A stretch of DNA of 42,033 bases, taken from contig CANQGG010000013.1 in NCBI GenBank assembly GCA_947601655.1, forward strand, positions 1-42,033, given 5' to 3'. This document shows, piece after piece, positions 16,366 to 24,982 of this stretch; within the stretch, counting starts at the first letter, position 1, and each line of letters starts with the position of its first letter. The position numbers and the translations under genes are program-made. Origin of the DNA: an uncultured Akkermansia sp. GTDB taxonomy: Bacteria; Verrucomicrobiota; Verrucomicrobiia; Verrucomicrobiales; Akkermansiaceae. The notes under the pieces are model-generated. The model saw only the letters and a list, made by a program, of their open reading frames with translations, made no database searches and was not told where the DNA came from.

Positions 16366-17052
16366 TCACAGCCCTTCCGTGTCCTTGTACGGCAGAAAAC
16401 ACCCTACAGGAAGGCGCACCTCTTTGCTTTCCGGCTTCAGCCGCCGGTAGTGCTCGATGAAACGGGAAAGATGCCCGTAATTGCGCGCCGTCTTGGGGAT
16501 CCCCTGCTGCCCACAATTGACAAGTACGTTGAAATGCAATTCCGCGTGCAAATGAGCAGGGTACATCCCCCTGTTCGTCCCGATGGTGCCGACGCGGTCC
16601 CCACGCCTTACTATCTGCCCCAGCTTCACGTCAATGCTCCCTAAATGCCCATACAGCGTCTGGCAGCACAATACTTTGCCGGTCTTCGGATCGCGGAAAG
16701 CATGGCGTACAATCACGACCTTTCCCCAGCGCCCGCGAGCATCCGCCGCATAGGTCACCAGCCCCGTCCCTACCGTGTAAACGGGATCGCCGTCGTCGCT
16801 GTTGCCTCCGCCGTTGCCATTCCAGTCTTCCCCCATGTGCCGGGGCATGTTCAGACGCAAACCACGGGACTTGTAGTACCCCTCCCCGTCAGGCTTACCC
16901 ACTGGGTAATCAAAACCATCTGCAAGCGGCACCATAGCCCAACGCCCATCCTGCGACATCCTGGCCATCGTTTCCGACCGCGCCACACTGCCGCCAAAAA
17001 ACACAAAAACAGCTGCCAGCAGCGGCGCAAGGTATTGCTTGATGCCCACCAT
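16366..17052 (-). CDS. Secreted M23 (LytM-type) metallopeptidase
   Basis: 228 residues with an N-terminal signal peptide (hydrophobic stretch about 8-22, ending near VARSETMA) and a LytM/M23 domain. The zinc and catalytic residues are visible as HMGED (His72, Asp76), YGHLG (His136) and HLHAELH (His167, His169). Members cut peptide cross-links in peptidoglycan or regulate amidases outside the inner membrane. It is followed 4 nt later by nadD. A promoter on the minus strand (TTGCCA, 17-nt spacer, TAAAAT) ends 6 nt before the ATG, so the mRNA is probably leaderless. Confidence 0.85.
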   Translation of the reverse strand: MVGIKQYLAPLLAAVFVFFGGSVARSETMARMSQDGRWAMVPLADGFDYPVGKPDGEGYYKSRGLRLNMPRHMGEDWNGNGGGNSDDGDPVYTVGTGLVTYAADARGRWGKVVIVRHAFRDPKTGKVLCCQTLYGHLGSIDVKLGQIVRRGDRVGTIGTNRGMYPAHLHAELHFNVLVNCGQQGIPKTARNYGHLSRFIEHYRRLKPESKEVRLPVGCFLPYKDTEGL

Positions 17053-17058
17053 GCTTTC

Positions 17059-17087
17059 ATTTTATCATACTCCCCTCACCATGGCAA
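17059..17087 (-). promoter_or_regulatory. Promoter of the M23 peptidase-nadD operon
   Basis: On the minus strand, -35 TTGCCA (17082-17087), 17-nt spacer, -10 TAAAAT (17059-17064). Only 6 nt separate the -10 box from the ATG, which places the likely transcription start at or next to the start codon. Confidence 0.7.
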
Positions 17088-17166
17088 GCATCATTCGGTT
17101 AATCGCAAATATCGACTGCACTTTCCGAAGCAAAAGCCCCGCTCAGTCTCCGCCGTATCTTCGCTC

Positions 17167-17195
17167 TTGACACGGCATGGAAAGAGTCCTACAAT
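17167..17195 (+). promoter_or_regulatory. Sigma70-type promoter of kbl-sdaA
   Basis: -35 TTGACA (17167-17172), 17-nt spacer, -10 TACAAT (17190-17195); 11 of 12 consensus bases. The likely start of transcription leaves a leader of about 27 nt before the kbl ATG, without a clear Shine-Dalgarno sequence. Confidence 0.8.
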
Positions 17196-17228
17196 GCGCC
17201 TTGTCAATATCCATCAGCCTCTTGTCCT

Positions 17229-18428
17229 ATGTACAACACCGACTTTAAAAACCGCATTGTGGCGGACTTGCAGAATCTCAAATCCACCGGCCTCTACAAA
17301 GAAGAACGCTATATCGACACCCCCCAGTTTTCGGAAGTAGGTCTGGAGGATGGACGCCGGGTCATCAATATGTGTGCCAATAACTACCTTGGACTTGCCA
17401 ACAACCCGGACCTGGAGAAGGCGGCTAAGGAAGCGATTGATCGCTGGGGGTTCGGCATGGCTTCTGTGCGTTTCATCTGCGGCACACAAACGCTGCACCG
17501 CGAGTTGGAAGAACGCCTGAGCACGTTCCTTGGAACAGAGGATACGATCCTGTTCGGCTCTTGCTTTGATGCGAACGGCGGTCTCTTCGGCGCCCTGCTT
17601 GACAAGGAAGACGCCATCATCTCCGACTCCCTGAACCACGCTTCCATTATCGATGGAATACGCCTCTGCAAAGCTGCTCGCTACCGCTACGCCAACAACG
17701 ACATGGCAGATCTGGAAGCCAAGTTACAGGAGGCCAGAAACGCCGGCGCCCGCACTATCATGATCTCCACAGACGGCGTGTTCTCCATGGATGGCATCAT
17801 TGCCCGCCTGGATGAGATCCACGCACTGGCGGAAAAATACGGCGCACTGGTGCATTTCGATGAATCACACGCTACCGGCGTTCTGGGAGCTCGCGGACGC
17901 GGGACGCACGAACACTGCGGACTCTTCGGCAAGATTGACATCACCACCGGCACCTTCGGTAAAGCCCTGGGCGGAGCCTCCGGCGGTTACGTGTCTGCCA
18001 GGAAGGAGATCGTCGATGCCTTACGCCAGAAGGCTCGTCCCTACCTCTTCTCCAACAGCGTGATGCCTGCCATCGCTGCCACCACCATCAAGGTGCTGGA
18101 TATGCTGGAAGCTTCCACCGAGCTCACCGAGCGAGTGCAACACAATGCCGCTTATTTCCGCAAGGGAATGGAGCAGTGCGGATTCACTCTCGCCGGAGCC
18201 GGACATGCTATCGTGCCGGTGATGATTGGGGACGCCGCCCTCTCACAGCGCATGAGCAATCGCCTCCTGGAGCTGGGTGTGTACGCCATGGGCTTCTTCT
18301 ATCCCGTGGTACCCAAAGAGCAGGCCCGTATCCGCACCCAGCTCTCTGCTGCCCACACTGAGGAGCAGCTTGATCGCGCAATCGCGGCTTTCGCTCAGGC
18401 CGGTAAGGAGCTCGGCGTGATCAGTTGA
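17229..18428 (+). CDS. kbl: Glycine C-acetyltransferase (2-amino-3-ketobutyrate CoA ligase)
   Basis: 399-residue PLP enzyme of the alpha-oxoamine synthase family. In threonine breakdown it splits 2-amino-3-ketobutyrate with CoA into glycine and acetyl-CoA. Landmarks are [47 protein letters not shown], and the PLP lysine in [14 protein letters not shown] (Lys245). Length matches Kbl closely. Its usual partner threonine dehydrogenase (tdh) is not adjacent; serine dehydratase follows 19 nt later, so the pair would feed threonine/glycine/serine carbon to acetyl-CoA and pyruvate. An 8-amino-7-oxononanoate synthase role is unlikely given the Kbl-like sequence. Confidence 0.92.
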   Translation: MYNTDFKNRIVADLQNLKSTGLYKEERYIDTPQFSEVGLEDGRRVINMCANNYLGLANNPDLEKAAKEAIDRWGFGMASVRFICGTQTLHRELEERLSTFLGTEDTILFGSCFDANGGLFGALLDKEDAIISDSLNHASIIDGIRLCKAARYRYANNDMADLEAKLQEARNAGARTIMISTDGVFSMDGIIARLDEIHALAEKYGALVHFDESHATGVLGARGRGTHEHCGLFGKIDITTGTFGKALGGASGGYVSARKEIVDALRQKARPYLFSNSVMPAIAATTIKVLDMLEASTELTERVQHNAAYFRKGMEQCGFTLAGAGHAIVPVMIGDAALSQRMSNRLLELGVYAMGFFYPVVPKEQARIRTQLSAAHTEEQLDRAIAAFAQAGKELGVIS

Positions 18429-18447
18429 TCGCCGGTCTTTCTTCCCT

Positions 18448-19809
18448 ATGTATTTCGGCTTTTTTGAGGTCTTCTCCATCGGAATCGGTCCATCTAGTTC
18501 GCACACGATGGGACCGATGCGCGCGGCGGCTCGTTTTGTGCAGCTGCTGCGCGCGGAGGAGCTCCTGGCCCGTGTGGCAACTGTACGAGTGGAGCTGTAC
18601 GGTTCGCTGGCGATGACGGGCGAGGGACATGGCACGCCCGATGCCATCGCCTATGGGCTCATGGAACTGGATGCCGAGAGGATGGAGGGGCCATATACTA
18701 TGGGAGACACTCTCTTACTCGGCAACGAAAAGGAAATTCCCTTCTCGCCGAAAAAACATGTAACGGCTGAGAAGGAAATCACCCTGCCGGAACACCCGAA
18801 TGCCCTTCGTTTTTTTGCGGAAACAGAAGACGGAAGCGTACTCAGGGAAGCTCTCTTTTTCTCCATCGGCGGAGGCGCCGTGGTGATGCAGGGTGAAAAG
18901 CCCGCATCCACCGCACCCGCAGGCAAAGTCCCCTATGATTTCAATTCCTGCCGTGAGCTGATGGAAATCTGTAAAAACGCTGAACTCAGCATCGCGCAGC
19001 TCATTCGCCGGAATGAAGCATCTCTGCATTCTGCCCCGGAACTTGCGGCGCGGATCAAACTCATTGCGCGCGTCATGCGTTCCGCAATCGATCGCGGCAT
19101 CTCCACCCCGGGAACCCTGCCCGGCGTACTGCATATGCCCCGCCGGGCGCCCCAGATTTACGCGCGCCTCGAGGATCGTTTCCGCCGCAATGAAACAGAT
19201 GCCCTAACTATTATTGATTGGATCAATTTATGGGCTTTCGCTGTGGCAGAAGAGAATGCGGCGGGCGGACGCGTCGTCACAGCTCCAACGATGGGTTCTG
19301 CAGGGGTACTCCCGGCTGTCCTGCGCTATTTCGAACGCTATGGTTGCAAGGATTCTCCGTACTCTGCCGAGGTGGGCACGGAAATTCTACTACTCACATC
19401 GTCAGCTATTTGCAGCCTCTACCGCGCAAATGCTTCCATCTCCGGCGCCGAGGTGGGCTGCCAGGGGGAGGTCGGCGTCGCCTGTTCCATGGCGGCAGCC
19501 GGTCTCACCGCCGCCATGGGCGGCAGCAATGCGCAGGTGGAGAATGCCGCTGAAATCGCCATGGAACACAATCTCGGTCTCACCTGCGATCCTGTCTGCG
19601 GGCTCGTGCAGGTTCCTTGCATCGAGCGCAATGCCATCGGCGCTGTCAAGGCAGTGAATGCGGCACGACTGGCTATGCGCGGCAACGGCTCACATTATGT
19701 GAGTCTCGACAGTGTAATCGCCACGATGTATGAGACAGGCCGCCATTTGCTCCCCAGCTATCGCGAAACTTCGCTGGCAGGTCTGGCAAAAAATGCCTTC
19801 ACGTGCTGA
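18448..19809 (+). CDS. sdaA: L-serine ammonia-lyase (single-chain, iron-sulfur)
   Basis: 453-residue L-serine dehydratase, converting L-serine to pyruvate and ammonia. The N-terminal beta domain starts [22 protein letters not shown]. The alpha domain carries [14 protein letters not shown] and the cysteines for the [4Fe-4S] cluster in [16 protein letters not shown] and [18 protein letters not shown]. The long single-chain form is the usual Gram-negative type. It is co-transcribed with kbl (19 nt gap) and ends only 9 nt from the converging ABC permease gene with no terminator visible between them. Confidence 0.93.
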   Translation: MYFGFFEVFSIGIGPSSSHTMGPMRAAARFVQLLRAEELLARVATVRVELYGSLAMTGEGHGTPDAIAYGLMELDAERMEGPYTMGDTLLLGNEKEIPFSPKKHVTAEKEITLPEHPNALRFFAETEDGSVLREALFFSIGGGAVVMQGEKPASTAPAGKVPYDFNSCRELMEICKNAELSIAQLIRRNEASLHSAPELAARIKLIARVMRSAIDRGISTPGTLPGVLHMPRRAPQIYARLEDRFRRNETDALTIIDWINLWAFAVAEENAAGGRVVTAPTMGSAGVLPAVLRYFERYGCKDSPYSAEVGTEILLLTSSAICSLYRANASISGAEVGCQGEVGVACSMAAAGLTAAMGGSNAQVENAAEIAMEHNLGLTCDPVCGLVQVPCIERNAIGAVKAVNAARLAMRGNGSHYVSLDSVIATMYETGRHLLPSYRETSLAGLAKNAFTC

Positions 19810-19818
19810 CAGCGCGGC

Positions 19819-20973
19819 TCACTTGAGAACATAGCCGATGCGGCGGTTGGCCGCCACGAGAATCGGAATCGCGGAAATGAGCACGCAGACGATCAGCGCG
19901 TAGGAAATGTACATGATCTCCGGGCGCACCTCCTCCAGAGTCAACGTGTAATTTCCCAGCTTAAGCACCTGAGTGACAATAATGCGCTGGAAGTACATGA
20001 ACGTGGTAATGGCGGCAGCAAAGGAGACGCCGACAATCAGGATATTCTCGATGATAAACGCTCCAACCAACATGAAAGGATGGATGCCGAAACTCTTCAT
20101 GAGCGTGTAAATGTATTCATTTTGCCGATACTCCATACCCGCCAACGCAGTGAGCAAAATCCCCACAATTGTTGTAATCCCCAGGCAGAACGCCAATCGA
20201 CACTGCATCTGCTTGTCCATCACGGTATCCAATCGCCTCAACAAGTGGACTCCGGAAAAAATGTTGCCGGATAAATGTTCGTACTTGTACAGAGTTCTGA
20301 GGTAGCGTTCGATACGATCAATCGATAATGAAGATTCGAGAACTCGAACACGTATAACGAGCGTGGTTAAAGGGTTTGACATCATGCGTGCACCCATCTG
20401 CGGAGGCAGACGGTCCGGAGGGATGACTGCCACCGCATCATTGGAAAAAACGTGAGCCAAAGGATGTCCGGCAGGCAAATTCTTGACAAAGCCATCAATC
20501 GGGTAGCCATCCACCCTGACCCGGATGGGACCAGGTCTGTATTTGGGATGCTCAGGGTCTTGCAGCACCGTCGGTATTCCGCTTCTGGAGAGCAGCGGCA
20601 GCATCTGGTTCTGACGTGAAAAATCATACGTGTATACGCACAACGAGGCTCCCTGCTCCACCTCAGCACGCCCCAACATGCTCAAAAGATAGGAGTCAGC
20701 ATTCAAAGTCTCTGAAATTTCACGATACGATGGTAAAACAGGTTTGCTCATGCCTGTACCGGATACATTCGCCACCACGACATCACCACCGCGTTTGAGC
20801 AGTTCATCGCGCACAAGATTCAATGTGATCACATAACTCCCCAATCCCGCCAGCGCGCTGAGCGTGAGAAAATACACCACGAGGACACGTGACACCGGGC
20901 TGGACAACCGCGCAAACCACCGATGAACCGTATCCCTAGCGAGGTAAAGGACTGTCAAAATCGATGAGATCAT
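19819..20973 (-). CDS. ABC exporter permease, FtsX/MacB-DevC type
   Basis: 384-residue membrane protein with an N-terminal membrane segment (about 27-50), a large extracytoplasmic domain (about 55-255) and three C-terminal segments (about 265-285, 300-325, 355-375), the FtsX-like four-helix plan. It is the third gene of an adaptor-ATPase-permease operon, overlapping the ATPase gene by 38 nt; a start slightly further downstream is possible. Systems of this type (MacAB-TolC, DevBCA) use ATP in the cytoplasm to push periplasmic substrates such as lipoproteins, glycolipids or peptides through an outer-membrane channel. The substrate is unknown. Confidence 0.82.
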   Translation of the reverse strand: MISSILTVLYLARDTVHRWFARLSSPVSRVLVVYFLTLSALAGLGSYVITLNLVRDELLKRGGDVVVANVSGTGMSKPVLPSYREISETLNADSYLLSMLGRAEVEQGASLCVYTYDFSRQNQMLPLLSRSGIPTVLQDPEHPKYRPGPIRVRVDGYPIDGFVKNLPAGHPLAHVFSNDAVAVIPPDRLPPQMGARMMSNPLTTLVIRVRVLESSLSIDRIERYLRTLYKYEHLSGNIFSGVHLLRRLDTVMDKQMQCRLAFCLGITTIVGILLTALAGMEYRQNEYIYTLMKSFGIHPFMLVGAFIIENILIVGVSFAAAITTFMYFQRIIVTQVLKLGNYTLTLEEVRPEIMYISYALIVCVLISAIPILVAANRRIGYVLK

Positions 20974-21568
20974 CTGCTAAATCTAAAAGGCGAGAATCGT
21001 GGGTGCATATCACACAAATACGCCTGGAAGCATCCCGCATCACCAGGTTACGGATGATGGAGGTATTGGTGTCATCCAACCCCGAAGTCGGCTCATCTAA
21101 CAGCACGATGGGGGCGTCCTTCATGAGCGTGCGTGCCAGCGCTGCTCGCTGAGCCTGCCCGCCGGAAAGTTTATCAGCGCGACGATGGCGCAACTCCTGC
21201 AGCCCAAGATCCGTGAGCAGGCTCTCGCAAAGTGGTCTCCACTTATGCCCGGGCAGCATGGCCATCTCCGCTGCAAGATGGAGATTCCTCTCCACGCTCA
21301 TGAGCGGCAGCAGATTGATTCCCTGGAACATATAGGATACTCCGCATCGATGGTAACGACGGCTCGTCACCCTCATCCCCATCGGGGTGATGATCCTGCC
21401 GCGCTGCGCCTTCAGATATCCCGCCAGAAGTTTGAGCAGTGTGGTCTTGCCACTGCCGGAGTATCCTTTCAGCAAAGTAATGCCGGGAGCAAACTCATGG
21501 CTGAAATGCTCCAGCACCATTTCCCGACTTGTATAGCCGAAGGAAAGATCCTCACACACCAGATTCAT
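20936..21568 (-). CDS. ABC transporter ATPase of the adaptor-linked exporter
   Basis: 210-residue nucleotide-binding protein with Walker A GYSGSGKTTLLKLLAG, Q-loop region YMFQGINLLPLMS, signature LSGGQAQRAALARTL, Walker B IVLLDEPTSGLDD and the switch histidine in CTHDSRL. It is slightly short compared with LolD/MacB ATPase domains but complete. It lies between the membrane-fusion protein (4-nt overlap, ATGA) and the permease (38-nt overlap), which marks it as the energy subunit of this exporter. Confidence 0.9.
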   Translation of the reverse strand: MNLVCEDLSFGYTSREMVLEHFSHEFAPGITLLKGYSGSGKTTLLKLLAGYLKAQRGRIITPMGMRVTSRRYHRCGVSYMFQGINLLPLMSVERNLHLAAEMAMLPGHKWRPLCESLLTDLGLQELRHRRADKLSGGQAQRAALARTLMKDAPIVLLDEPTSGLDDTNTSIIRNLVMRDASRRICVICTHDSRLLDLADDLIDFDSPLPR

Positions 21569-22629
21569 GATCCTGTCACCGGTACCGGGGCTTTCTTACG
21601 GAGCAATAATTCGCGCTCCCCAACAACGAGAATCACGTGATCGGGATACGCTCGTCCCACCAAATCTTCCCAGCTTTCACAATCCCCCGCACTCGGATGG
21701 GCCAGCAGAGCGCTTTTGCTCACACGCTCCACATCATCACCGCTGGCAGTGAACTGTAGAATCGCCTCAGCCCTGCTTCCCCGCATGCTATACGCCGTGT
21801 CGTGATCCTGTTCATCCAGCTTGAAGAAATAAATGAGCTTGTCAGATTGTCCTCCGCTGCTCTGCTCAACGCGCCTATGGGAATATGTACCCCTCAGCTG
21901 TCTGCCTTCAGGCAGCTTGACGGATGCACTGAATGCATCCGGCGGCAGCAGTCCGAGCGCGGCATCTACTATCTCAATAGCGATGTAGAAAGCAGAATCA
22001 TCACATGCCGTCGCAAAATTCCTCCCCGCGCTGAACGAATATTCAAAGGGCTTTCCCGGTTCCTCCGGCAGAACAAAATCGTACTGCAACCTCCCGGTAA
22101 ATGGCATGCGAAGAGTAAGATTTTCATGCTTCTCCTTAAACTCATCGCGACGACGACGCTCCAGGGTCTCCAACTCCTTCTTCAACAAGCCTATTCGTTC
22201 CTCGATATCCTGTAATGTGTCCTCCGGCACCTCTCCATCTTGGTTCGGAGCATAATCCTTGGCATAAACACGCTCACGCGCGCTGAGCTTTACATAGAAA
22301 TTAAGCTTGCTGCGCTGCGCCTCCAGTTTGCGCATCTCATCCCTCTTGTTGAGACGCTCGCGAGCAAGCTGCAGTTCCATGTCCTCTCGTTCTTCCTCCG
22401 TTTTCTCTTTATTCATCACGGCGACCACCTGCCCTTTTTCCGCACGACCGTTTTCTGTGAGCAGAAGATCGCTCACCACTCCGGATACGCTGAAAGCAAG
22501 CGTTCCCTCCTGCTCCGGAAGAATTCTGGCAGGATACTTCCCGAGTGTCACTACTTCCCCGTACACAGGAGATAACAACAGGAGGATCGCTAATGCTACC
22601 CTGCTGAAGTTCCTCATGTTCATAATCAT
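21565..22629 (-). CDS. HlyD-like periplasmic adaptor (membrane fusion protein)
   Basis: 354 residues: a signal peptide or N-terminal anchor (about 8-24), a lipoyl-like segment (GVVSDLLLTENGRAEKGQVVAVM, positions about 50-72), a long charged coiled coil rich in Glu, Arg and Lys (about 75-170), then the returning half-lipoyl strand (LTLRMPFTGRLQ) and a beta-barrel C-terminal part. This is the adaptor of a tripartite exporter, joining the ABC permease to an outer-membrane channel; no TolC-like gene is in view. Met codons at 22629, 22623 and 22617 are all possible starts. The first gene of the ABC operon, 42 nt after ybaB. Confidence 0.82.
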   Translation of the reverse strand: MIMNMRNFSRVALAILLLLSPVYGEVVTLGKYPARILPEQEGTLAFSVSGVVSDLLLTENGRAEKGQVVAVMNKEKTEEEREDMELQLARERLNKRDEMRKLEAQRSKLNFYVKLSARERVYAKDYAPNQDGEVPEDTLQDIEERIGLLKKELETLERRRRDEFKEKHENLTLRMPFTGRLQYDFVLPEEPGKPFEYSFSAGRNFATACDDSAFYIAIEIVDAALGLLPPDAFSASVKLPEGRQLRGTYSHRRVEQSSGGQSDKLIYFFKLDEQDHDTAYSMRGSRAEAILQFTASGDDVERVSKSALLAHPSAGDCESWEDLVGRAYPDHVILVVGERELLLRKKAPVPVTGS

Positions 22630-22671
22630 CGCCGTGTGGTTGGATTGTTCACGCGCCTGGCGGGGTGCCCC

Positions 22672-22974
22672 TCACATCGGAAAACCGAACCCTCCGGTCA
22701 TTTTGCGCATTTCGTTCTCAGCAGTATCTTTGGCACGTTTCAGCGCATCCTGAGCCGCCTTGAGCACCAGCGTCTGCAGAAAATCGACGTCCTGAGGATC
22801 CACCACCGCAGGATCTATGCTGAGGGAGACTAATTCACCGGCGCCGTTTGCCGTGGCTTTCACCTTGCCTCCGCCTGTTTCAGCAGTAAACAACTCCTGG
22901 GCAAGGCGTGCCTGCACTTGGGCCATACCGGCCTGCATGGCCTGGGCTTGTTTCACGAGCTTTTGGAAATTCAT
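22672..22974 (-). CDS. ybaB: YbaB/EbfC family nucleoid-associated protein
   Basis: 100-residue DNA-binding protein of the YbaB/EbfC family, starting MNFQKLVKQAQAMQAGM and having the typical AETGGGKVKATANGAGELVSLSIDP central strand region and a helical tail ending in GGFGFPM. Members form dimers that bind DNA and associate with the nucleoid. It follows dnaX by 20 nt, the classic dnaX-ybaB order; the usual third gene, recR, is absent here and replaced by the ABC exporter genes. Confidence 0.92.
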   Translation of the reverse strand: MNFQKLVKQAQAMQAGMAQVQARLAQELFTAETGGGKVKATANGAGELVSLSIDPAVVDPQDVDFLQTLVLKAAQDALKRAKDTAENEMRKMTGGFGFPM

Positions 22975-22994
22975 GACTGATGAGCTAAGAAAAG

Positions 22995-24788
22995 TTAATC
23001 GACAATTTGGGCTTGAAATTCACTCATGGCTTTTTCGATGAGCGGATCCTTATAAAAATCTTCAGTCTGCATCGCTCCGGACCCCTTTTCCCCATCCCGG
23101 GCGGATGCCGCTTCTTCCTTCTCTTTCCTTTCCTTTTTGAACGACTCCGGCGCAATGCTCTGAGGCTCCTCCTCTTCCTCAACCGGAGGCGGCACAGAAT
23201 CATCCGTCACAATCCGAAACTGGCTGATCTCGTATCCTCGCTTTCCCGCTACATCCTTCAAAGCCTCACGCACCGAATCCGACAGCAAACCATCCCGCGT
23301 GTCTGTATCCTCCGAATGGATGCCAATGGTGACGAGTCCTCCCTCCTCTGCCACAAAAATGGTATTGCCCACCATCCCCATCTGCAACGGGGCCACCCTC
23401 CTTGCTTCCTCGAGCAGCTCATCCCAGTCCTGCGCAGTCATGGCAACCTGCCCGGTCGATTGACCAAACTCGGGCGGCTCATCATTGATAGGCTCACACT
23501 CCGGAGATGCCGATAATTCCTCCTCTATCTGCGGTTCTTCCTGTGCCTTTGAAACCGGATCCCTCGAAGGATCAATGGTTTTTGCAATCATCTCCGACCC
23601 CACTGTCGGAAGTGGAATCTGAGGTAATAGCGTCGTCGCAATCGGGGTTTCAGGCAGGGGGGCCCCGTCCAATGCGCGGATAATATCACTGATGTTGGCC
23701 TGCGACAATGTATGCACGGCCTGAATGAGACCGATCTCAAGGTACATGCGTTTGTTGGTACTCCAACGCATCTGTTCCTCCGCTGCGGAGAGGACCTCCA
23801 TGAGGCTCATAATTTTATCCAGCGGCGTGCGATTGATGTGCTCCATAAGCGGCTCACGCCACGCGGCCGGCATGGTATTGGAGCTCTCCTCGGGCGCCAC
23901 CTTAGCGATGAGCAGCTCACGCACTCCTCCGATCATCTCAGCCAGGAACTGCCCCATGTCACGCCCAATCCCTGCCAACTCATGCACGATGTGCAGAAGG
24001 CTCGGCAGCTGCCGATCCAACAGATAACACAACGCCCGCGCCACAGTTTCACGCCCCGTCACGCCAAATATGTCGTTGACGTTTTGTTCGTCGATTCTGT
24101 TTCCGCAAAACGCCACCAGCTGGTCGAGCATTGACTGAGCATCGCGCATTCCTCCATCCGCAACCGTGGCGATTGCAAAAGCTGCGTCCTCACTGAGTTC
24201 CACGCCCTCATTCGCCGCGATGTTCACGAGATGCTGCGCAATGATATCCGTCGGTATCGGACGCAGATCAAACCGCTGGCAACGCGAGAGAATTGTCGGC
24301 AGAATCTTGTGCGGCTCCGTGGTCGCGAAAATGAACATCACGTGCGCTGGCGGCTCCTCCAGGGTCTTCAGCAGGGCGTTGAAGGATTCCTTGGTGAGCA
24401 TGTGAACCTCATCAATGTAGATAATGCGATACTGCCCGCGGGTTGGCGTGAATTGCACGTTATCACGCAGATCGCGAATATTATCTATGCCACGATTGGA
24501 AGCGCCGTCAATTTCCAGCACATCCAGACTTCTCCCCTCCGCAATCTCCCGACACACATCCTCATCCGGATCGAAATCCACACGCGGACCACCACTGCAA
24601 TTCAAAGCCTTGGCAAAAATACGCGCCGTGGATGTCTTGCCGGTCCCTCGCGGTCCCACGAACAAATAAGCGTGTGCCAGGCGTTTTTGCTCAATGGCAT
24701 TGCACAGGGTGCGCACCACATGATCCTGACCCAACACATCCTGAAACGTCCGTGGACGATATTTCCTGGCAAAAACCTGATAGCTCAC
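22995..24788 (-). CDS. dnaX: DNA polymerase III subunit gamma/tau
   Basis: About 597-residue clamp-loader ATPase. The AAA+ domain begins VSYQVFARKYRPRTFQDVLGQ, with Walker A GPRGTGKTSTAR, Walker B IIYIDEVHML, sensor 1 FIFATTEP and the SRCQRFD arginine-finger box; a variable acidic C-terminal tau-like region follows after about residue 370. I prefer the GTG at 24788 (giving MSYQ, as in other DnaX) over the ATG at 24803, because a promoter-like pair ends 6 nt before it. The usual four-cysteine zinc module is reduced: only two cysteines remain between ALNC and DVCREI. No slippery A-run is obvious for gamma formation. Confidence 0.93.
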   Translation of the reverse strand: MSYQVFARKYRPRTFQDVLGQDHVVRTLCNAIEQKRLAHAYLFVGPRGTGKTSTARIFAKALNCSGGPRVDFDPDEDVCREIAEGRSLDVLEIDGASNRGIDNIRDLRDNVQFTPTRGQYRIIYIDEVHMLTKESFNALLKTLEEPPAHVMFIFATTEPHKILPTILSRCQRFDLRPIPTDIIAQHLVNIAANEGVELSEDAAFAIATVADGGMRDAQSMLDQLVAFCGNRIDEQNVNDIFGVTGRETVARALCYLLDRQLPSLLHIVHELAGIGRDMGQFLAEMIGGVRELLIAKVAPEESSNTMPAAWREPLMEHINRTPLDKIMSLMEVLSAAEEQMRWSTNKRMYLEIGLIQAVHTLSQANISDIIRALDGAPLPETPIATTLLPQIPLPTVGSEMIAKTIDPSRDPVSKAQEEPQIEEELSASPECEPINDEPPEFGQSTGQVAMTAQDWDELLEEARRVAPLQMGMVGNTIFVAEEGGLVTIGIHSEDTDTRDGLLSDSVREALKDVAGKRGYEISQFRIVTDDSVPPPVEEEEEPQSIAPESFKKERKEKEEAASARDGEKGSGAMQTEDFYKDPLIEKAMSEFQAQIVD

Positions 24789-24794
24789 GTGGGC

Positions 24795-24823
24795 AGCATA
24801 CACAAAACTGCTCGGAAAATCAA
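24795..24823 (-). promoter_or_regulatory. Putative dnaX promoter
   Basis: Minus strand -35 TTGATT (24818-24823), 17-nt spacer, -10 TATGCT (24795-24800), then 6 nt to the GTG at 24788. The boxes are weaker than others here, but the geometry matches the same leaderless pattern. Confidence 0.45.
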
Positions 24824-24935
24824 GCTCATTTCAAACATGCCTCTCTTCCGCCATACGAGTCCCAACAAAATCTCTTCCATGAGTCTCCCTCTGCCAAAAG
24901 ACTGCGACCTATCGCACCTCTCGTGATTGAGGAAG

Positions 24936-24963
24936 GAATGACTCTGAACCGACGTTGTCATTC
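24936..24963 (-). terminator. Inverted repeat downstream of lepA
   Basis: GAATGAC (24936-24942) and GTCATTC (24957-24963) form a perfect 7-bp inverted repeat with a 14-nt loop, 20 nt past the lepA stop on the minus strand. The following tract is pyrimidine-rich but not a pure T-run, so termination is only possible. Confidence 0.3.
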
Positions 24964-24982
24964 ATCGTCTACCGCCTTGGTA

